Assembly: GCA_039105265.1 (NCBI GenBank)
Contig: JAPFFF010000008.1
Coordinates: 4,278,001-4,342,000 of the forward strand
From: Tritrichomonas musculus
Lineage: Eukaryota > Parabasalia > Tritrichomonadida > Tritrichomonadidae
DNA: 64,000 nucleotides
Direction of reading: 5' to 3'
Shown here: positions 57,774-64,000 of the stretch, piece by piece
How the letters are laid out: every line of letters starts with the position of its first letter
How positions within the stretch are numbered: the stretch's first letter is position 1
The notes under the pieces: model-generated
Database searches by the model: none
Seen by the model: only the letters and a program-made list of their open reading frames with translations
What the model was told of the DNA's origin: nothing
Program-made: the position numbers and the translations under genes

Positions 57774-60700
57774 TCATTCGATGTTAGCGCATTTAGCTTC
57801 AAGTGCTGCAAGTCTTGCCTCAAGAGTATCAATATATGCATCCTTCTGGTCTATCATTTCCTTCACTTCTACTTTAGTAATATAAGCAGTCATATCTATA
57901 TCTTCTAATGGATGTTTTGTACTTGACTTATTTTCAAGCTCTTTGATTTTCTCGCACATGAATGCTATTGTACCCTTTAAAGTATCGCGATATGTCTTTG
58001 CAATATTAATACATGTATCAAATGAAACCATCATCTTATCAGCATCCTTCATTGTTATTTCAAGTTCAGGTTCATCATCTGTTTCTTCATGATATGCCCA
58101 TGCAAGAATCTTTTCTAATACATCTTCCTCTGCTAATGTCTCTGGGTTATCATTACGACGGAACCAACTTGGAATATTAAATAATCCTATTCTATTTGCT
58201 ACATATGCTTCTGCTGCTACTCCTGCTATAGCTGCTGCATCACCAGGATGATGTCTAACAAACTGCCATTGACCATGTAAGAACCTTCTAGCAACATAAC
58301 CTACTGCTCCCATAATAACCTGGGTAGTTGCACTTATAACACCATCTTGTTGGTACATTTCTATCACTCCATTCACAATATTAATTACATGTAGTCTTCT
58401 TCTATCTATTGTAGCAACTACATTTCCATTATATAGTACTTGTGTTATTTCTTCACCAGTTGTTTCATCTAATGTGTCATTAAAAGCTAAAAGATTACCA
58501 TGAGAATAAATATTATCCATTAGTTCTCCTCTTTGTTCATCACTCATTTGTTCTATCATTCTTGCTGTTATTGCTGGTGTTGTTCCTGGTACTGTCCAAG
58601 TATCTGTTGTGGCAACAAGGTCATAATGCTGATATCTAACTCCATTTGCATTGACTTCTATCTGTGAATTTATTCCAACAAATCGTACTTGACCTCCACT
58701 AATATTTGCTGTAGTTGGTGCTGAATAATCAATAGTAGCAACAATTGGATCAATAGTCTCTCCTCTATGATCAATAATATTTATCCATGCTTCCATTGTT
58801 TGGTCATTCAAGTAAGGTTCTAATCCAATATCTCCATTTTGTACAAATGGTAAATTTAATCTGTCTTGCATAGATAATTGTTCAATATCTCTCGCTGTGT
58901 ATGTTGTTCCTTCCCATTCTATTGACCAATTATTATCAGTAGCTCTATGTATTCTATCTGTCATCTCAATATCAGCTGGTCTTATTAGAGTCCTTCGTTG
59001 AAATACATTATTATGGATAATGAGTTGGTCATTATAAAACAAATCATACACATTAAACCACTCTCTTCCATGATATTGGATACGTAAGATATCAGGATGA
59101 CTAGCAACTAATGCATTTCGTTCTGCTCTTGTCATATCTGCAATATCTTCTAAGGTATACTGGATTCCAGATATATTGATAACAGGAACTTGATTCCTAA
59201 GTGCAATCGTAGTTGAAGCTGTATTTGTCATTGTAGTCTGTGGTACAGTTATATCTGTTCGAATCTCATCTGTTTCATCTGTAACAACCTGTGGCTGAAC
59301 TTCTCTATGAGTTCTCTCTAATGATTGCTCAGTGGTTGTGATAGTATTTGTTGCATTATCAGTATCATTATCAGTTATTGTAATCGAGGATGAATTAATA
59401 TTTAATGTTTCAGTTCCATTTGTATCTGGTCTATTCCTAAAGAAGTGTAAGACATTCGAACCAAGTGTAGCAATAGCATTTCCTAACTGAGTCAGTGCAT
59501 GTGTTGTCGAAAGGACAACCTGTGTAGCTGAGAATGTTGAAATAGCTCCAGCAACAGGATTTTGAACAGTTGTTGTTATTGGTAAAAATCTTTCCATAGT
59601 CATCTTATCAGCCTTCAAATCAACATTCACCAAAAACTTACCTTGAAAGCCACTACCTCCATCACCTGGATAACCACCACCACCACCACCACCTCCTCCA
59701 CCATTTCCTCCTGGACCTGCTGGGAAAGGTCTTGTTTGATATGTATTAATAGTTACAGAGTTATTGGACATATTTAATGTTGAAAGGGCACTTGCAATAC
59801 AAACTGTTGATGCTAAAATATTTAATATACTATTCGCAACTGCTACACCTTGTTTAATACTATCAGTATATTCATTATACATGGCTTGAATTCTCATTTG
59901 TTCAACTAGATTATCAACTGTCTGTTTCAATAAAGCATAATCATAGGCTAATATATCTGTGATTCCACCAACAACATTTAAATCTCGACGCATAGTCATG
60001 ATATTATCAGCCCATATAATCTTTGATGAATAAATATTATAATCTGTCGATATGGTAGTGCATTTTCTTGGGTCTGGCTCTACTTCATAAAATTGTTGTT
60101 GAATAATTATATCGAATGGATTAACTTTCACATCAAAATCAAATAATTCTTTCTCTATATATATTCGAATGTTCTTATGATTAAATCCTTCAATGATTTT
60201 AATGGAATGCCTTTTTTCTCGATGATAATTAAATGATTCGAGACAAGGATTTGACCCATAGGTATGCATAACACCTGAATTAATACAATGAGTAGGATGA
60301 CAATCCCATTTTAATTCAGTTATATTTCCATTAATATTTAGGTCAGCATAAACATATAATCCATCATCTGCATTTAATCCACTTGGTGCATCAACATACA
60401 TTCTAGCTTGTTCATATTTATATCCATCTTGAGTTAAAGTACCTGAACCACTTGAATCAAAAGTTGCAGTTATTCCTTCACTTAATATGGTTCCATCTTT
60501 CTTAACAACCCTCCAATTGGTAAGATAATCTTTCAAGATATGAGCATAATTATCATCATCAGTTAAATCTTCCTTTATTGTTCCTTTTATCCATCTACCA
60601 ATTCTTTCGTTATGTTTGATTGTTAAAGCAGGCGCACCGTCATTTGTGTTCATGTATGATATCTTTTCTGTACACATGTTTTGACAATTATTTCCTGTCC

Positions 60701-63308
60701 AATTTTTACCATCCCATGTTAATTCCCAGTTATGACCAAATAGATAGTCTTTGAATCTAAATACTAAATTTAGTGGTATGTCATAATCTTTATCTATATC
60801 CCATCTCATACAATAATAATTGGATTCTTCATACGTCTTAGATGGTCTATATAAATATAACTGGTCTGATTCCTTCAAGGTAAAATACTTGGAGTCAGTT
60901 GTTGTTGTACCTCCACTTGGAATAGAATCACATATTATTTTCCCATTTACTTTTAAGTCACCCTTTATAATATATTTACCAAGTACTGGATTCTTCTCAT
61001 CTATCTCATTAGGATTATTAATAACAGGGATACCCATACAGTCTAAAATTTTATCCCAAGCTTCAGTACTTGTAATTTGGTCTGGTATTGCTATTGCTCC
61101 GCTATTGCTTTTATCTTCTAATGATAATGATAATGGGCTTATCTCATTACATTGATAAACATAACTATTATAATCATCATTCCATACTAATTCGCCGATT
61201 CCTTGTAAAAAATGTTCTTGATAATGCCTTACTGCAATATCTCCAATATCTCGATTTGTCCTCCAATCTCTGTCATTAAGCATTTCACTAACATTGTTTC
61301 TTATAGCTACCCATTCCCTATGGTCTATGTCCCAAACAAAATTGGCAGGTGCTTGTAAGCTAACATCTCGCCTCCAATCATTATTATCATTTGGATGTGA
61401 TCTTGGCATATTAGCTATTGTCATTGAATTAACCCAACGACCTGACTCAAGAGACCAAACATAAGTTGGTCTTAACACTGCATTCCTATTTTGTTCAGGA
61501 ACAATATTAATAACAGGTCCCGGTTGTTCTGGTACAACAATACTTTCTTCTGGTGGATAATATTCCCATTGTCCTCTATCAGGATTATAAATCATTTCTC
61601 CTTCCCAATGAATATTATGTTGTACTATTGTTTGTGCTATTTCATTTCCCTTTGGGTTAATTCTCCATCCAGCTGGTACATCTTCTTCATGTGGCGCTAT
61701 TGCTATCCATTCCCTATGTCCAACATCCCAGACAAAATTCCAAGGAGCTCCAAATGCAGAATTAGTCCTCCATCCAAATTGATTTGGTATATTATAAACT
61801 GCAAAACTCGTCCACATGCGAAATACTGTACACCAAACATATGAATCATTAAATAAGGATTCTCGTTGACGTGTTGGTTGTTCTGTTTGTATTCCTATTG
61901 ACTGGTATTGTCTATTCATCTCATCTAAACCATTATCATATATCTCATAATCAAACATCTCTTGTGTAAATGACTCTACTTCATTTTGGAACCTGAGAGA
62001 TGCAACATTATTTCCTAGGTTCGCAATATTATGTAATAAATAACCTGATAATTGATTTACAGCTTGTAGACCTACATTCATATATTGAATTAGGTTTGAA
62101 TCATTATCACCGCCTTCATTATCACCACCTTCATTACCTCCTTGATTATCATCCTCTTCTTCACCATTACCTTCATTACCTCCTTGGTTACCTCCTTGAT
62201 TATCGTGTTTGCAATTACAAGACTTGATTGTTACAACATAATCAAATAAAGCATTATGTGAATTCACTATATCTTTAATAATCTCGAATACTAAATTTAA
62301 ACATTGTCCTAACGTTATATTTAAATAGTCTTGTCCACCAGGTGGTACAACATCCACTTTCATTCCATTAGCATTTCGATGTGTATAATAGTATGTAATA
62401 CCTGAATGTAAAATTACATTATACAAATAAAGACCTAACATAGCTTTTGCATATTGGTCTTTATTTATATTATTATCTTTTAGATTTTGGGTATATGTCT
62501 CAAAAAACTCACGAGGACTTTTAACTTCAACTATTTGGTCTGCAACAACTTGATCAGTACTTCCTTTATATTTATATCCTATTGTTTTTAGTCTATTATC
62601 TTGAAGATTATAATGATATTGAATAGTTCCACTAATGAATTTTTTCCAATTTTCTTCATTAAAAGCTTCATATAAGATTTTCTTTGTTGGATTTGTTGTC
62701 TTTTCATTCTTCATAATGTTCATCAATAAATCCCCTAAATTCGAGTATCCTACCTCTGCAAGATAAGGGTCTGGAGTAGGAGTTGGTATAGACTTTGGAT
62801 ATTGAAGATAATGAACAACTTTGCTTTGCCCTGTTTGTTCATCAAAAGCAATTTGTTCATATCCATCTGCTGCACACATCAATTCGGTATACATCTCATG
62901 AATAGCCTCACATGTTTTCGATTCTTCTTCAATAAATTCATTAAATGTATTAACACAAAGTTCATCTTTTATCAACTCCTTATGTGACTCTGCTTTTTCA
63001 GGTAGTGAGTCTTCTAATAAGGGTGTCTGTTCAGGTCCTTTAAATACGTATTTTAAATAATTGGCAAATTTATTTGTAATAGGTACATTGCCGAAACCAT
63101 CAAGCTTTCCTCCATTTTCGATATGATTACCAACTACTCTTTCATCTACTTCAGCCTTATTATATAAGCAACTAAATTTTGGGTAATCATCTGGGTCCTC
63201 ATTTCTTATAATATCAATATTACCTTCATCATTAACACTTATCTCTATATTTTTGTCTTTGAGCTTTTCAGCCTCACTTGATTGCAAAGAATAAAGTTTA
63301 ATTGACAT
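57774..63308 (-). CDS. Polinton structural-like protein, large paralogue
   Basis: 1844 residues from ATG 63308. In order: a helical N-terminal third; a Gly/Asn/Glu/Asp-rich spacer (about 370-400); repeated Trp-rich units (YVW...RxW, NFVWDIDHREWVAI, WEYYPPE) at about 480-740; the domain shared with its neighbour (LYLYRPS...WDGKNWTGNN) at about 820-1100; a hydrophobic helix (NSILNILASTVCIASALSTL); a Gly-rich run near 1200; further Trp units; and a C-terminal coiled coil ending LEARLAALEAK. The shared core and end show duplication inside the element. The length and modular order resemble a fibre or tail-like virion protein. The frame is open throughout. Confidence 0.7.
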   Translation of the reverse strand: MSIKLYSLQSSEAEKLKDKNIEISVNDEGNIDIIRNEDPDDYPKFSCLYNKAEVDERVVGNHIENGGKLDGFGNVPITNKFANYLKYVFKGPEQTPLLEDSLPEKAESHKELIKDELCVNTFNEFIEEESKTCEAIHEMYTELMCAADGYEQIAFDEQTGQSKVVHYLQYPKSIPTPTPDPYLAEVGYSNLGDLLMNIMKNEKTTNPTKKILYEAFNEENWKKFISGTIQYHYNLQDNRLKTIGYKYKGSTDQVVADQIVEVKSPREFFETYTQNLKDNNINKDQYAKAMLGLYLYNVILHSGITYYYTHRNANGMKVDVVPPGGQDYLNITLGQCLNLVFEIIKDIVNSHNALFDYVVTIKSCNCKHDNQGGNQGGNEGNGEEEDDNQGGNEGGDNEGGDNDSNLIQYMNVGLQAVNQLSGYLLHNIANLGNNVASLRFQNEVESFTQEMFDYEIYDNGLDEMNRQYQSIGIQTEQPTRQRESLFNDSYVWCTVFRMWTSFAVYNIPNQFGWRTNSAFGAPWNFVWDVGHREWIAIAPHEEDVPAGWRINPKGNEIAQTIVQHNIHWEGEMIYNPDRGQWEYYPPEESIVVPEQPGPVINIVPEQNRNAVLRPTYVWSLESGRWVNSMTIANMPRSHPNDNNDWRRDVSLQAPANFVWDIDHREWVAIRNNVSEMLNDRDWRTNRDIGDIAVRHYQEHFLQGIGELVWNDDYNSYVYQCNEISPLSLSLEDKSNSGAIAIPDQITSTEAWDKILDCMGIPVINNPNEIDEKNPVLGKYIIKGDLKVNGKIICDSIPSGGTTTTDSKYFTLKESDQLYLYRPSKTYEESNYYCMRWDIDKDYDIPLNLVFRFKDYLFGHNWELTWDGKNWTGNNCQNMCTEKISYMNTNDGAPALTIKHNERIGRWIKGTIKEDLTDDDNYAHILKDYLTNWRVVKKDGTILSEGITATFDSSGSGTLTQDGYKYEQARMYVDAPSGLNADDGLYVYADLNINGNITELKWDCHPTHCINSGVMHTYGSNPCLESFNYHREKRHSIKIIEGFNHKNIRIYIEKELFDFDVKVNPFDIIIQQQFYEVEPDPRKCTTISTDYNIYSSKIIWADNIMTMRRDLNVVGGITDILAYDYALLKQTVDNLVEQMRIQAMYNEYTDSIKQGVAVANSILNILASTVCIASALSTLNMSNNSVTINTYQTRPFPAGPGGNGGGGGGGGGGYPGDGGSGFQGKFLVNVDLKADKMTMERFLPITTTVQNPVAGAISTFSATQVVLSTTHALTQLGNAIATLGSNVLHFFRNRPDTNGTETLNINSSSITITDNDTDNATNTITTTEQSLERTHREVQPQVVTDETDEIRTDITVPQTTMTNTASTTIALRNQVPVINISGIQYTLEDIADMTRAERNALVASHPDILRIQYHGREWFNVYDLFYNDQLIIHNNVFQRRTLIRPADIEMTDRIHRATDNNWSIEWEGTTYTARDIEQLSMQDRLNLPFVQNGDIGLEPYLNDQTMEAWINIIDHRGETIDPIVATIDYSAPTTANISGGQVRFVGINSQIEVNANGVRYQHYDLVATTDTWTVPGTTPAITARMIEQMSDEQRGELMDNIYSHGNLLAFNDTLDETTGEEITQVLYNGNVVATIDRRRLHVINIVNGVIEMYQQDGVISATTQVIMGAVGYVARRFLHGQWQFVRHHPGDAAAIAGVAAEAYVANRIGLFNIPSWFRRNDNPETLAEEDVLEKILAWAYHEETDDEPELEITMKDADKMMVSFDTCINIAKTYRDTLKGTIAFMCEKIKELENKSSTKHPLEDIDMTAYITKVEVKEMIDQKDAYIDTLEARLAALEAKCANIE

Positions 63309-63311
63309 TTT

Positions 63312-64000
63312 ATGAATTATAAAATGTTAGTATCAGTGCAGAGTACAAATGCTGATGAATATAATAAGGTATCTATCAATTTGGATATACCATGGAAGTG
63401 TAAATATATTAAATATTTTGTATCTTCAATTAATACAATAAGTAATATTATGTTGAGTACGAAAGATGATTATATAGAGTTTACACATAACAGTATTCCA
63501 TTCAAGCTTAAATTCGAAGATAGATATAATTATACCATCAAGCAAATAGAAGCACTTTTAAATCCGCTTGCGGAGGTATCTTTTAAATATAATGATAATA
63601 CTCGTACATTTACAATAAAGACACAAACACCGTTAACAATAACCTCTATTTCCCATAGGGCTGCTTTATTAACTGGTTTATATAATACTTCATTGCCTAT
63701 TGTGTTACCATCAAATGCAACATATAATATTAAAGACATCCCAATATTAAATCATACTAAGTTGTATCTAGTATCTCTACAAGGTAATGCCATATACTCG
63801 AATATAGGTGAACAACAATATACACCTTCAGTCATTGGTAGTATAAATACATTCACTTTAGATAATAAACCACTTATATATGATTTCGAAACTGAAAGTA
63901 AACCATTAAAAATAAAAACATATACAGATTCATTAAAGTTTTTAGAATTAAGTTTAGTAGATTTTCAATACCAGCCGATATTGTTAAAAAGTCCTTTGTT
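63312..64000 (+). CDS. Polinton minor-capsid-like protein, 5' part
   Basis: 229 codons from ATG 63312 run off the right edge. The start lies only three bases from the divergent start of the 1844-residue gene; a second ATG four codons later is an alternative. The sequence has beta-rich texture with SHRAALLTGLYNTSLPIVLP, NHTKLYLVSLQGNA and LKFLELSLVDFQYQPILLKS. This recalls jelly-roll minor capsid (penton-type) proteins of Polintons and related viruses, which often end in a similar xLxDxxxxPI segment. That assignment is by resemblance only. Confidence 0.6.
   Translation, partial: MNYKMLVSVQSTNADEYNKVSINLDIPWKCKYIKYFVSSINTISNIMLSTKDDYIEFTHNSIPFKLKFEDRYNYTIKQIEALLNPLAEVSFKYNDNTRTFTIKTQTPLTITSISHRAALLTGLYNTSLPIVLPSNATYNIKDIPILNHTKLYLVSLQGNAIYSNIGEQQYTPSVIGSINTFTLDNKPLIYDFETESKPLKIKTYTDSLKFLELSLVDFQYQPILLKSPL

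Larger units (their letters stand above)
54817..64000. mobile_element. Polinton/Maverick element, left part (continues off the right edge)
   Basis: The boundary at 54817 is inferred. AGTATATACGAGTCGG begins with the AG expected of Polinton ends, composition changes abruptly from AT-rich to mixed, and a short direct-repeat zone follows. Within the element are two large minus-strand genes for related structural-looking proteins and one plus-strand gene for a capsid-like protein. All three frames are open over their visible length, so the visible part looks whole and probably young. The polymerase, integrase, protease and packaging ATPase that define the family must lie to the right, so the family is inferred from host, protein style and end sequence. 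Confidence 0.65.

Overview
The window looks like nuclear DNA of a parabasalid protist (trichomonad), most likely Tritrichomonas or a close relative of Trichomonas. The base composition is very AT-rich and the genes are long and apparently intronless. There are BspA-like leucine-rich-repeat (LRR) proteins of the 23-residue type, DUF3447/ankyrin proteins, Sel1 remnants, eukaryotic genes (LC8 dynein light chain, FANCM helicase, karyopherin, PPP phosphatase, ZNFX1-like helicase) and a Polinton/Maverick element. Several genes have a TCATTT-like initiator 5-15 bases before the ATG. Several stop codons sit in a TAAA context. Both features are known from trichomonads.

Layout. 1-3340 is a graveyard of host genes: a coiled-coil/GAPDH pseudogene, an ankyrin-LRR pseudogene and a membrane-protein scrap. 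3850-5900 holds a calponin-homology (CH) domain gene and tRNA-Lys(UUU). 6030-9300 is a decayed virus-like or selfish element with an SF2 helicase of origin-binding type. 9464-34836 is a dense block of host genes: a basic protein, LC8, FANCM, two long coiled-coil proteins, a PP2A scaffold-like HEAT protein, a karyopherin, a Cys-rich surface protein, a Gln-rich repeat protein, a PPP phosphatase, tRNA-Ile(GAU) and a ubiquitin-like (UBL) membrane protein of Dsc3/TMUB type. 35160-42843 holds a Sel1 remnant, a large LRR protein built of 299-residue super-repeats, a 35-bp tandem repeat and a DUF3447/LRR pair that may be one split gene. 43568-51357 carries a ZNFX1-like helicase and a protein that seems to hold several ubiquitin-like folds. 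51358-54816 is AT-rich and gene-free, with a 1.13-kb TA-flanked transposon-like element, an inverted-repeat element and an ATCGATA cluster. From about 54817 to the right edge lies the left part of a Polinton/Maverick, intact as far as visible.

How the genes fit together. No operons are expected; genes lie on both strands with their own promoters. Themes are the cytoskeleton (CH protein, LC8, coiled-coil proteins), DNA repair (FANCM), nuclear transport, PPP-family signalling, ubiquitin-linked quality control, and expanded surface or repeat families. Selfish elements of three kinds fill the gaps. Functions are assigned by motif recognition alone; no database search was possible.
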